64,000 nucleotides of DNA from Proteus terrae (GTDB lineage Bacteria > Pseudomonadota > Gammaproteobacteria > Enterobacterales > Enterobacteriaceae). Below the pieces are notes generated by a model. That model had not been told where the DNA came from. It searched no databases and saw only the letters and a list, made by a program, of their open reading frames with translations. A program made the position numbers and the translations under genes. The stretch spans positions 146,264 to 210,263 of the forward strand of contig NZ_PENS01000010.1 of assembly GCF_003144325.1 (NCBI RefSeq). The letters are read 5' to 3'. This document shows positions 27,927 to 36,191 of this stretch, one piece after another (the stretch's first letter is position 1; each line of letters starts with the position of its first letter).

Positions 27927-29315
27927 ATGACATTGAGTCAGCAGTTAGCCCAATTTATTACTACAACCACTTTCTCTGATTTACCTGTTCAAGTTGTTAG
28001 CCGAGCCAAAATTCATTTATTAGATACATTAGGTGTCGCACTTGCTGGAAGTGTGCAACAAAGTGCTATTCAAAGTCGTCAAGGTGTGGCTTTTTTACCT
28101 GATAGCCAAGGTAACATTCCGATTTGGGGAAGTTCGCTAACAACAAGCACTACGGTGGCGGCACTGACAAATGGTATTGCATCACATGCCTTAGATTTTG
28201 ATGATACACATACTGATTCGATTGCACATGGTAGCGCGGTATTAACGCCAATTGCTTTTGCATTGGGTGAGTCTATTGGTGCGTCATCAAAAGATATTTT
28301 AACGGCATGGGTGATTGGCTGGGAAGTGGCAGCAAGAGTAGGCTTAGCAAGCCATAGTGGATTTCATCAGCGAGGTTTTCATGCCACAGCAATTGCGGGA
28401 ATTTTTGGCGCAACAGCTTGTGCCGCTTCACTATTAAAGTTAACGCCAGAACAAACTGTGAATGCAATAGGCCTAACAGGAAGCCAAGCAGGAGGTGTGG
28501 CAGAATATCTTACTAACAGTTCATCTTCTAAATGCTTTCATGCGGGATGGGCTGCACAATCAGGTATTATCGCAGCATCATTAGCAAAAGGCGGAATGAC
28601 AGGTCCTGACACAATATTTGAAGGTCGTTATAGCCTTTATCAAACACATGGTATTAAAGAGCAAGCACAACCAGAACAAGTGGCATTAGGATTAGGTGAT
28701 GTGTGGGAATTTTTAAATGTTTCTATTAAGCCTTATCCGGTATGCCATTTCGCTCATGCGACTGTAGATTGTGGGCGTAATTTGCTGAAAAAAGGGATCA
28801 TGGCTGATGATATTGATAGTGTTGAGTGTGTTGTCGATCCAGTAGCGGCTGCTTTGATTTGCGAGCCACTTGAAACAAAATGGGCACCTCAAACCGCGTA
28901 TGGGGCTAAATTTAGTTTGCCATGGTTATTTGCTGCGGGTTTTCTAGATAACGCTTTAACGCTCTCTTCATTATTACCTGAAAACCTACAACGGGAAGAT
29001 ATTCAGTCATTAGCGAAGCGTGTAAGTTATCGTTATCCCGAAAAAGGGGAGATCCCATTTCCTACTTATTTCCCGGGATTAATTTTCGTGACATTAAAAA
29101 ATGGCGAGAAGATCACGGAAAGATTAGACATTCAATACGGTAATCCGAAAAATCCAATGGCAGATAAAGATGTGATCAGTAAGTTTTACGATAATGCATC
29201 TTTGGTGATAGAAGCAGAACAATCAGCACAGTTAGTTGAAAAAATACTGCATTTCGACAATGTCACTATTTCAGAAATAACACAATTATTACGTATTAAA
29301 GAAATAGAAGGTTAG
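27927..29315 (+). CDS. MmgE/PrpD family protein (isomerase/dehydratase-like)
   Basis: This is a 462-residue member of the MmgE/PrpD family, which includes 2-methylcitrate dehydratase, cis-aconitate decarboxylase and iminodisuccinate epimerase. Conserved blocks are HALDFDDTHTDSIAHGSAVL (about 90-109), GFHATAIAGIFGATACAA, KCFHAGWAAQSGI and YPVCHFAHATVD. The ATG at 27927 is chosen over a GTG 6 bp upstream because GAGG (27918-27921) then serves as binding site. It is paired with the fumarase-superfamily lyase, the same pair used for iminodisuccinate in an Agrobacterium strain, which favours an epimerase role here. That is inference; the substrate is unknown. Confidence 0.85.
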   Translation: MTLSQQLAQFITTTTFSDLPVQVVSRAKIHLLDTLGVALAGSVQQSAIQSRQGVAFLPDSQGNIPIWGSSLTTSTTVAALTNGIASHALDFDDTHTDSIAHGSAVLTPIAFALGESIGASSKDILTAWVIGWEVAARVGLASHSGFHQRGFHATAIAGIFGATACAASLLKLTPEQTVNAIGLTGSQAGGVAEYLTNSSSSKCFHAGWAAQSGIIAASLAKGGMTGPDTIFEGRYSLYQTHGIKEQAQPEQVALGLGDVWEFLNVSIKPYPVCHFAHATVDCGRNLLKKGIMADDIDSVECVVDPVAAALICEPLETKWAPQTAYGAKFSLPWLFAAGFLDNALTLSSLLPENLQREDIQSLAKRVSYRYPEKGEIPFPTYFPGLIFVTLKNGEKITERLDIQYGNPKNPMADKDVISKFYDNASLVIEAEQSAQLVEKILHFDNVTISEITQLLRIKEIEG

Positions 29316-29341
29316 GCTGAAATAATGCAAACAAGGTGATT

Positions 29342-29380
29342 GTATAAAGGATTCGTATAAAAGATTAGTGTAAAGGATTG
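29342..29380. repeat. Three tandem 13-bp repeats
   Basis: GTATAAAGGATTC (29342-29354), GTATAAAAGATTA (29355-29367) and GTGTAAAGGATTG (29368-29380) follow head to tail, differing at two to three positions. The last copy forms the left arm of the terminator at 29370-29402. Confidence 0.75.
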
Positions 29381-29402
29381 GTTTTAACTACCAATCCTTT
29401 AC
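29370..29402. terminator. Bidirectional hairpin terminator between MmgE/PrpD and FabZ-like genes
   Basis: GTAAAGGATTGG (29370-29381) and CCAATCCTTTAC (29391-29402) form a perfect 12-bp stem, immediately next to the stop of the convergent FabZ-like gene. T tracts are short, so efficiency is uncertain. Confidence 0.6.
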
Positions 29403-29828
29403 TTATTGTCTCGCACACATAAATTCAGATGTACAAACTACCTTCTCACCAATTTTCACCGTACCTGAAAAGCTAACAATTGTGCGTCGTTGTCGGCGAA
29501 ATTGGATCTCAATATGTAGCTGATCGCCCGCTTTCACCACGTCATAAAAACGCGCATTTTTTATACTGGCAAAATAACATTGTTGATCTTTACCCATTGG
29601 TGAAAGGTAGTAATGGGCAAGAACGCCAGAAGCTTGAGCCATACTTTCAAGTAGTAATAAAGGTGGATAAAACTCACCAAAAACAACCGTATCATTGGTT
29701 GTGATATTTTTAATGGCTGTTAATTTGCCACTAGCAAGTTCAGCTGGCTCAGAAATAACGCGATCAATTAATAAGAATGGATAACGATGAGGCAATATTT
29801 CCATTATTTCACTGACGGAAATGAGCAT
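29403..29828 (-). CDS. FabZ-like hotdog-fold protein with altered active-site loop
   Basis: This 141-residue protein is related to 3-hydroxyacyl-ACP dehydratase FabZ. The opening EIMEILPHRYPFLLIDRV (7-24) carries the catalytic His14, and LLLLESMAQASG (57-68) carries the expected Glu61. Between them, however, FabZ proteins have a GHFPGxPxxPGV loop; here it reads GEFYPP, about five residues shorter and without its histidine. True fabZ normally lies with lpxD and lpxA, so this is a second copy. It may work on another acyl or hydroxy-acid substrate or be inactive. It has its own gap upstream (29829-30014) and AGGAG-like GAGGAG before the ATG. Confidence 0.75.
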   Translation of the reverse strand: MLISVSEIMEILPHRYPFLLIDRVISEPAELASGKLTAIKNITTNDTVVFGEFYPPLLLLESMAQASGVLAHYYLSPMGKDQQCYFASIKNARFYDVVKAGDQLHIEIQFRRQRRTIVSFSGTVKIGEKVVCTSEFMCARQ

Positions 29829-30014
29829 ATATTTTCTCCTCGTTATGGTGATAGGGTAAGCTCAGTTTTACAACAACGGTGGTTATTATTTCATTCTTAT
29901 TCAATATGGTACAGTATTGACCTGTATTTTTGATGAGAAAATTGAGTTAAACAGATAACAAAGACCAGAATAGGAAAAATCTAGCCTTTGCTATTTCTAA
30001 ATAAGAATAGTTTA

Positions 30015-30896
30015 TTAATCAAGGCGAGCAATAATTTGGCGTAGATCGTTCATTGCTGCTTCATTTAGAGGCTCTTGCGGTAAAATAGGAGAGCCGACTT
30101 CAAAGCCTTGAATATTTAAGGATGCTTTAATACATGATGCGAGCGAGTACTTTGTAAACGCTTCATTGATTTGCCATATCTCTTTTTGTTTTGCTAGTGC
30201 TGTATCAAAATCGCCTTTTGTTGCTAACTCATACAGTTCAACACATTGCTTTGGCAACACACAAGCAGGCCCCGCCATCCAACCTACACCGCCAAGTTTT
30301 AACACCAACAATGGAATATGAGCTGAAGCACTAAAGATCTTAACACGCTCACCAAACGTATTGATCATGGTGAGTAAGCGACCTGTATTGCTTGAGGCAT
30401 CTTTAATATATTCAATATTCGGGATATAGCTAAGCTCATTGAATAAAGAAATAGGAAGAACATCTCCCAAAAGTCCTGGGTTGGTATAAATTGTCATGGA
30501 TTTTTCAGGAAAAGCTTCGGCGATAGTTCGGAAATAACCAGCTTGTGCGGCTTCGCTTAATGGGTACATTTTTTGTGAAATTAAGACCATGCCATCGACG
30601 CCTAATTGAGCGTATTGTTCAGCTTGATGACAAGCATCTGCAGTTGAAAAACCTGCAACACCCGCAATAACGGGAATTCGGCCTGCGGTTTGATCAACTG
30701 TAATACGCACAATTTCATTGCGTTGTGTTTGAGAGAGATAAGCGTATTCACCAGTGCTACCTAATGGACTTAAACCATGAACGCCACACGAAATCAAATG
30801 TTCGACTAATCGACGTAATGAAGCTTCGAGGATGGTACCTTTAGTTTGATCAACTGGTGAAACAAGGTAAGGAAAAATGCCATGAAATTGGGTCAT
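30015..30896 (-). CDS. DapA-family (class I aldolase superfamily) lyase
   Basis: This 293-residue TIM-barrel enzyme belongs to the dihydrodipicolinate synthase/N-acetylneuraminate lyase family. Schiff-base Lys165 (EYIKDASSN), Tyr137 (IYTNPG) and the substrate loop GSTGE (46-50) are all present, so it should form an imine with a 2-oxo acid. The YTNPG motif and the absence of the DapA inter-subunit pattern argue against the lysine-pathway enzyme; a 2-keto acid aldolase or dehydratase is more likely. It lies 74 bp after a LysR regulator gene on the same strand, which may control it. Exact substrate unknown. Confidence 0.8.
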   Translation of the reverse strand: MTQFHGIFPYLVSPVDQTKGTILEASLRRLVEHLISCGVHGLSPLGSTGEYAYLSQTQRNEIVRITVDQTAGRIPVIAGVAGFSTADACHQAEQYAQLGVDGMVLISQKMYPLSEAAQAGYFRTIAEAFPEKSMTIYTNPGLLGDVLPISLFNELSYIPNIEYIKDASSNTGRLLTMINTFGERVKIFSASAHIPLLVLKLGGVGWMAGPACVLPKQCVELYELATKGDFDTALAKQKEIWQINEAFTKYSLASCIKASLNIQGFEVGSPILPQEPLNEAAMNDLRQIIARLD

Positions 30897-30970
30897 AATC
30901 GGTGTCCTGTTTTATGGTTTTAATCTTTTATTACTTTGGTTATCAACACGATTTAAGGGCTCTAGGATCT

Positions 30971-31879
30971 CTATTCTTGTTGAAGTGTTATGTCGGCATG
31001 ATTAATCACTTCATTTTGTTCATTTTTTAATGAATCAAACAGTATTTGGGCTGCTTTTCCGGGGCTGTTGGCATTGAGATACAAGTTATAACTGATAGCA
31101 GGTAAAGCCGGTAAGCCTTCTTTTTCGCCTAAAATGCGTAAATCATCACCTGAAAGCTCAATTGAGCGCGCCATAATGCCTAAGCCTGCACGTACTGCGG
31201 CTCTAGCACCCGAAAGCGTTGTAGCAATATAAGCGATTCGCCAACGAATACCTTGTTGATCAAGGTGATTTATCATCATATCGCGGTATGTGCTGGGTTC
31301 ATCTAATACAACTAACGGTAAGGGTTCATCAAGATCAAACCGGAAGTGTTTTCCGCAATACCATAAAGAGGGAGAAACTCGTAATACAATTTTGGGATAA
31401 CCCACATGTTCTTCAGTGGAAATGGCCAAATCCAGCTCGTTGTTTTCTAACATAGACATTAAAAATGGGCTACGTTTAACAATAATTTCCATGATAAGGC
31501 GAGGATAGGCTCCAGAAAAACGCGCAAGAAGATCAGGTAAAATCGTGTTTGCCGTATCATCTGGAGAGCCAATTTTTAAGATCCCATCAATTTCTTCATG
31601 CATCAATGAAAGACAGGCTTCATCATTCAAACGCAAAATACGGCGAGCATAATTAAGCAGTTGTGTACCTGCTTCTGTCAGTGTTTTGTTTCGTCCTTGG
31701 CGAGCAAACAGCTCTTTGCCTATCAGCGATTCAAGTCGTTGCATTTGCTGGCTTACGGCAGATTGTGTACGACAAACAGACTCAGCCGCCGCTGCAAAGG
31801 TATTTCCATCGACAACAGCAACAAAGGTTCGAAGCAAATCAAGTTCTAAGTTAAAAATAGGGCGCTTTGCGGAAGTCAT
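30971..31879 (-). CDS. LysR family transcriptional regulator
   Basis: This is a 302-residue LysR-type regulator. The winged helix-turn-helix covers about residues 10-68 (FNLELDLLRTFVAVVDGNTF, then AAAAESVCRTQSAVSQQMQR), followed by a periplasmic-binding-protein-like effector domain (from about 95). The start ATG at 31879 fits the usual LysR length. It is upstream of the DapA-like gene on the same strand and divergent from dinG. Its natural target is probably the DapA-like gene and perhaps the wider accessory cluster. A 10-bp palindrome, ATTACGTAAT, lies at 31953-31962 in its upstream region. Confidence 0.88.
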   Translation of the reverse strand: MTSAKRPIFNLELDLLRTFVAVVDGNTFAAAAESVCRTQSAVSQQMQRLESLIGKELFARQGRNKTLTEAGTQLLNYARRILRLNDEACLSLMHEEIDGILKIGSPDDTANTILPDLLARFSGAYPRLIMEIIVKRSPFLMSMLENNELDLAISTEEHVGYPKIVLRVSPSLWYCGKHFRFDLDEPLPLVVLDEPSTYRDMMINHLDQQGIRWRIAYIATTLSGARAAVRAGLGIMARSIELSGDDLRILGEKEGLPALPAISYNLYLNANSPGKAAQILFDSLKNEQNEVINHADITLQQE

Positions 31880-32066
31880 TATAGGTATCTCTTAACTGGT
31901 GTTGTGTTTAATAAAACCAATAAATCACATTTTTTATAAGACTATTTTAGATATTACGTAATGAATACTCATACTATGAAGAGTTGAATTAATAATCTAT
32001 AACAAAGCTCAATAATTTCGAGATGTTATCCATTCTTTGATGAAAAAGGAGAGCAAATGAAGGTAA

Positions 32067-32086
32067 CTACTGATTTTTATACAGTG
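32067..32086. promoter_or_regulatory. Probable LexA box upstream of dinG
   Basis: The segment ends in TTTTTATACAGTG. Its right half, TTTATACAGT, is identical to the E. coli dinG SOS box. The left half, CTG at 32070-32072, is one base too close to CAG (9 bp between them instead of 10), and the E. coli dinG box also has a non-standard left half. It is 46 bp before the ATG. Confidence 0.5.
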
Positions 32087-32131
32087 TTATGAGACAATGG
32101 CGCCTTTCTTAAAATCAGTTACAGAGTGGTT

Positions 32132-34246
32132 ATGTCCCTTTCTCAATCAGTTAAAAATCAAATAAGTCAGTGGTATAAAGCCCTACCTGAGCATATCGAA
32201 GGGTTTATTCCGCGAGCGCCACAGCGTGAAATGATAGCTGAGGTGGCTAAGACTTTTTCTGATGAGATGGGACGTCATTTAGTGATAGAAGCCCCAACTG
32301 GCGTGGGTAAAACACTCTCTTACCTTATTCCGGGTATTGCTATTAGCCGTGATGAGAAAAAACCACTGATAATCAGTACAGCCAATGTGGCATTACAAGA
32401 TCAAATTTATAGCAAAGATCTACCATTACTTAAAAAAATCATTCCTGATCTCACGTTTACTGGCGCTTTTGGTCGTGGACGTTACTTATGCCCTCGTAAT
32501 TTAGATGCGATTTGTGCAACAGAAGGTGAGCAAATTGACCTTATGTTTTTGCTTGAAGATAAAGTTGATGTGGCGACAAGTGCAGAAAGAGAAATTTGCC
32601 TAGAGCTGAAAAATGATTTCACTAGTTTTGGTTGGGATGGTTTGCGTGATCATCATAAACGCGCATTAACAGATAGCTTATGGCGTAAAATCAGCACGGA
32701 TAAGATGAACTGTTTAGGGCGCAATTGCCAATATTATCATCGTTGTCCTTTCTTTATTGCCCGCCGTGAAATTGATGAAGTGGATGTGGTTATTACCAAT
32801 CACGCTTTAGTGATGGCGGCAATGGAAAGTGAATCTGTGTTGCCAGATGCTAAAAATCTACTTTTGGTACTTGATGAAGGGCACCATATTCCTGATGTTG
32901 CGCGAGATGCCCTTGAAGTTGAAGGGGAAATAACCTTAGTTGCTCTTAATAATCAGCTTGATAATATCACTCGCCATGTTAGCCAGTATTTAGCGCAATT
33001 TATTCCGATAAGGCCGCCTAAATTGGCTGATCCTATTCGTTTTGATGCCCATATCGCTAAGTTGCGTGAAGCTTATCAAGAGGTTGATACATTTACACGC
33101 GCACTATTGCCAGAACGTAGTGAGCAAGATGAATACCTCTTCCCGTTAGGTGAATTGCCTGAACAACTTCTGTTAAGTTGCCAGACATTATTTAAGCTAA
33201 CAGATGGTTTAAAAATGTTGGGCGAAGCCATTTTAAATGATTTAACAGAGCGTACTGCAAAAGAAGATGTTGTACGTTTACATCGTGCTATTTTAACGAC
33301 CAGTAGAATGGTGGGTTATTTAGAAAATATGGCAAAACTGTGGCGCTTAGCCACATTAGAGCAAACCTCAAAAGCGCCAGTATCCAAATGGTTAACGCGC
33401 CGTTACGATAAAAAGCAGTCTCATCTCTATTTTCATTGTGCTGGCATTCGTGTTAGCGAACAACTGACGCAATTGTTATGGAAAAATATCCCACATGTGG
33501 TTATTACTTCTGCGACATTACGCTCATTAAATAGCTATTCTCGTATTCAAGAATTAACAGGCTTAAGTGAGCATTTTGATGATCGCTTTATTACATTGTC
33601 TTCGCCTTTTGAACATAAAGAGCAAGGTAGATTAGTTATTCCTAAAATGCGTTATGAACCGACCATGAGCCATGAACGTGAACATTTAAAAGAGATGGCG
33701 CGTTATTTTCGACACAGTATGGAAGAGAATAACCACAGAGGCCAATTGGTTTTATTTAGTAGCCAGCGAGCAATGGAAGGCTTTTTAGAAGAAGTGAAAG
33801 ATTTACGTTTGTGCTTATTAGTGCAAGGCGATCAGCCACGCTATCGATTAGTCGAAACACATTGCAAGCGTATTGATGCGGGTGATAATAGCGTGTTGAT
33901 AGGTTTGCAATCTTTTGCAGAAGGGCTCGATTTAAAAGGGGATTATTTAACGCAGGTGCATATTCATAAAATTGCTTTTCCGCCTGTGACAGATCCCGTG
34001 ATTGTGACAGAAGGAGAGTGGCTTAAATCGCTAAAACGTTATCCTTTTGAAGTGCAGAGTTTACCGAGTGCATCGTTTAATTTAATTCAGCAGGTTGGGC
34101 GTCTTATTCGTAGTCATCATTGTCACGGTGAAATAGTGATTTATGACAGACGCTTGCTAACAAAAAACTATGGTTCGCGTTTATTAACCGCGTTACCTAT
34201 TTTCCCTATTTATCAACCAGAGATGCCTAAAGAGAAAGATAAATAA
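32132..34246 (+). CDS. dinG: ATP-dependent DNA helicase DinG
   Basis: DinG is an SOS-inducible 5'-3' helicase of the XPD-like superfamily 2 that unwinds R-loops, D-loops and G-quadruplexes. It shows Walker A in EAPTGVGKT (about 54-62), Walker B DEGHH, and four cysteines for a 4Fe-4S cluster (one in YLCPRN, three in CLGRNCQYYHRC). Motif VI is QQVGRLIRSH. The length is 704 residues from the ATG at 32132; a GTG two codons upstream is possible. In E. coli dinG follows rhlE almost directly, whereas here 11 kb separate them. Confidence 0.96.
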   Translation: MSLSQSVKNQISQWYKALPEHIEGFIPRAPQREMIAEVAKTFSDEMGRHLVIEAPTGVGKTLSYLIPGIAISRDEKKPLIISTANVALQDQIYSKDLPLLKKIIPDLTFTGAFGRGRYLCPRNLDAICATEGEQIDLMFLLEDKVDVATSAEREICLELKNDFTSFGWDGLRDHHKRALTDSLWRKISTDKMNCLGRNCQYYHRCPFFIARREIDEVDVVITNHALVMAAMESESVLPDAKNLLLVLDEGHHIPDVARDALEVEGEITLVALNNQLDNITRHVSQYLAQFIPIRPPKLADPIRFDAHIAKLREAYQEVDTFTRALLPERSEQDEYLFPLGELPEQLLLSCQTLFKLTDGLKMLGEAILNDLTERTAKEDVVRLHRAILTTSRMVGYLENMAKLWRLATLEQTSKAPVSKWLTRRYDKKQSHLYFHCAGIRVSEQLTQLLWKNIPHVVITSATLRSLNSYSRIQELTGLSEHFDDRFITLSSPFEHKEQGRLVIPKMRYEPTMSHEREHLKEMARYFRHSMEENNHRGQLVLFSSQRAMEGFLEEVKDLRLCLLVQGDQPRYRLVETHCKRIDAGDNSVLIGLQSFAEGLDLKGDYLTQVHIHKIAFPPVTDPVIVTEGEWLKSLKRYPFEVQSLPSASFNLIQQVGRLIRSHHCHGEIVIYDRRLLTKNYGSRLLTALPIFPIYQPEMPKEKDK

Positions 34247-34248
34247 AA

Positions 34249-34281
34249 AAAGACTACCTAGAGAAAGAGAGGTAGCCTTTT
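34249..34281. terminator. Terminator between dinG and dps
   Basis: AGACTACCT and AGGTAGCCTTTT (34251-34281) pair over about 8 bp, with A residues on the left and T residues on the right. It can serve both convergent genes. Confidence 0.65.
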
Positions 34282-34311
34282 AACGACATAATTTCAATAT
34301 GTTATTACGAA

Positions 34312-34818
34312 TTAATTCTCAATATTGGCTTCAATAAACCATAAGAATTTATCAAGATCACGCGATGCTGCGGTAAACATATCTGCGGTATCTTCGTCTT
34401 CAACTTCGTCAATAGCTTTACGAATATCATTTGCAACGACAGCATAACGATCAGCAAGTGCTTTTAAGTGATCTTGTACATCATGAATATCCAGAGGATA
34501 AGCCTTTAATGGTGTTTTCTTACTCACCACTTGTGCAGTACCTAATACAGTGCCACCTAATTGAACAACACGCTCTGCAAACTCATCAGTATGCTGATTA
34601 ATGGTATCGCGGAAACCGTCAACCATCTCATGGACAGAAATAAAGTTTCTGCCACGCATATTCCAGTGCGCTTGTTTTGTGATGAGAGATAGGTCGATAA
34701 ACTGCGTCACCATCTGTTGCAATAACTCTATAGCATGTAGTTTTACGCTGTCATCAAGGTTATTACGGGTATAAAGCAGAGTTGAAGGTGTGGATTTGAC
34801 TAATTTAGCAGTACTCAT
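34312..34818 (-). CDS. dps: DNA starvation/stationary-phase protection protein Dps
   Basis: Dps forms a dodecameric cage that oxidises and stores iron with H2O2 and compacts DNA in stationary phase. The inter-subunit ferroxidase residues His51, His63, Asp67, Asp78 and Glu82 are all present with E. coli numbering. The lysine-containing N-terminal tail (STAKLVKS) fits DNA binding. The length is 168 residues against 167. rhtA lies upstream on the same strand with its own terminator, as in E. coli. The 210 bp of upstream AT-rich sequence should hold RpoS and OxyR control, but I could not define a convincing OxyR site. Confidence 0.97.
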   Translation of the reverse strand: MSTAKLVKSTPSTLLYTRNNLDDSVKLHAIELLQQMVTQFIDLSLITKQAHWNMRGRNFISVHEMVDGFRDTINQHTDEFAERVVQLGGTVLGTAQVVSKKTPLKAYPLDIHDVQDHLKALADRYAVVANDIRKAIDEVEDEDTADMFTAASRDLDKFLWFIEANIEN

Positions 34819-35027
34819 AATCGTTCTCCCTAAATAATTAATAACTCAATATCTTAATTTCTGTTAATTATGATAGTAAATTATTAATGGTTAGTCTTAT
34901 CGATTGATACTATTAAATTGATAGGTCATCTATTAAAAAAATCTAATCTATCGAAATAACCTATTTAGGGTAAGACAATACGTACAAAATAACAATGATA
35001 GGCCAGTAAAGTTATTATTTAATAAGT

Positions 35028-35051
35028 AAAAAGGATCATAAGATCCTTTTT
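35028..35051 (-). terminator. Rho-independent terminator of rhtA
   Basis: AAAAAGGATC-ATAA-GATCCTTTTT is a perfect 10-bp stem with A and T tracts, 38 bp after the rhtA stop. It can act in both directions. Confidence 0.8.
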
Positions 35052-35088
35052 AAATAAATATTTATTTCTTATAAATACGGTTAAATAA

Positions 35089-35979
35089 TTACTTAACCTC
35101 TTCAATTTTGGTTTTGCTTTTTATGGTTGCTGTTGAACCAATTGAAGCTAACACAATAAAGGCGAGGGCAACCCATTGTATTAACGTCAAATGTTCGTGT
35201 AAGAAAATAATACCAATAAAGGCACCCATACAAGGTTCTAAGCTCATTAAAGTCCCGAACGTTTTAGCGGGTAAACGTGTAAGAGCAATCATTTCTAAAG
35301 TGTAAGGGAAAGCGGTTGATAGAATCGCAATAGCTAGTGCAACAGGTAAAATTGACCAGCTAAACATAATATCTGGGCTACTTTGTAACATACCAATAGG
35401 AACGAAAATAAAAGCCGCAACTAACGAGCCAATAGAAACCGTTGCCGCGCCGTAACCTTTACCTGCACGTTGTCCGAATACAATATATAACGCCCAACCT
35501 ACACCGGCACCCAGTGCATAAAGGATACCTAGAGGATCTAATCCATGAATATTATCGCCAATAGGTAGCAATAATCCTAAACCTGCAATGACTAAAATTA
35601 TCCATAAAAAGTCGATGGCTCTGCGCGATGAAAACATAGCAACAGCTAAAGGGCCTGTAAATTCAAGGGCAACCGCAATACCTAAAGGAATGGTTTCAAG
35701 GGCGAGGTAGAAAAGGTAATTCATCATCCCTAAAGATAAACCATATAAAAACAGTGGCATAATTGATTCTCGAGAAAACTTAAGTCGCCACGGTTTAAAA
35801 ATAAAAAAGAGGATCAAAGTACCCAATAACAGGCGTAACGCCGTTACTGCGGGGGCACCAATAACAGGAAATAGGCTTTTAGCAAGGGATGCGCCACTTT
35901 GAATTGAAAGCATGGAGAGAAGCAAAAGAAGCACAGGGTAAAACACCTGTAATTTAGCTGAGTGTCTGGCTGACAACAT
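35089..35979 (-). CDS. rhtA: Threonine/homoserine exporter RhtA (EamA/DMT family)
   Basis: RhtA is an inner-membrane exporter of threonine, homoserine and some analogues. It has ten membrane helices in two EamA repeats. The segments SIQSGASLAKSLFPVIGAP, ALRLLLGTLILFFIFKPWRL, GIAVALEFTGPLAVAMFSSR and FGTLMSLEP are close to E. coli RhtA. The start is placed at the ATG at 35979 (296 residues), which has GAGG 9 bp upstream; the TTG at 35997 is unlikely. The dps-rhtA neighbourhood is conserved. Confidence 0.94.
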   Translation of the reverse strand: MLSARHSAKLQVFYPVLLLLLSMLSIQSGASLAKSLFPVIGAPAVTALRLLLGTLILFFIFKPWRLKFSRESIMPLFLYGLSLGMMNYLFYLALETIPLGIAVALEFTGPLAVAMFSSRRAIDFLWIILVIAGLGLLLPIGDNIHGLDPLGILYALGAGVGWALYIVFGQRAGKGYGAATVSIGSLVAAFIFVPIGMLQSSPDIMFSWSILPVALAIAILSTAFPYTLEMIALTRLPAKTFGTLMSLEPCMGAFIGIIFLHEHLTLIQWVALAFIVLASIGSTATIKSKTKIEEVK

Positions 35980-36014
35980 CCTATAAAACCTCGTCAATAA
36001 TCAATCGTATGTGT

Positions 36015-36035
36015 CTTTGTTAGCAGATAACAAAG
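36015..36035. promoter_or_regulatory. Inverted repeat upstream of rhtA
   Basis: CTTTGTTA and TAACAAAG are perfect 8-bp arms around a 5-base loop, 36 bp upstream of the rhtA start; a candidate operator. The rest of 35980-36191 is AT-rich with nothing else seen. Confidence 0.35.
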
Positions 36036-36191
36036 GATCGCATAATATAAATTAAAACTATCTGTTTTAATATAGTTATTCATTAATAAATATTTTTTAT
36101 TTTAAATTTATTGAGTTAAATTAGCTTTATTAAGAATTAATTTATTTTTAATAAAATAAAAAACAGCTTCTTATAAATATAAGGGGTGATA

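Noticed and set aside
30015..30896. Calling the DapA-family gene dapA
   Set aside because: Its YTNPG active-site motif and the LysR neighbour differ from enterobacterial DapA.
31661..31895. Three overlapping short plus-strand frames opposite the LysR gene start
   Set aside because: All are antisense to the conserved helix-turn-helix coding region and have no features of their own.
34819..35027. Possible OxyR site upstream of dps (repeated CTAT/ATAG words)
   Set aside because: ATAG and CTAT elements are present, but their spacing does not fit the OxyR consensus and the region is simply AT-rich.
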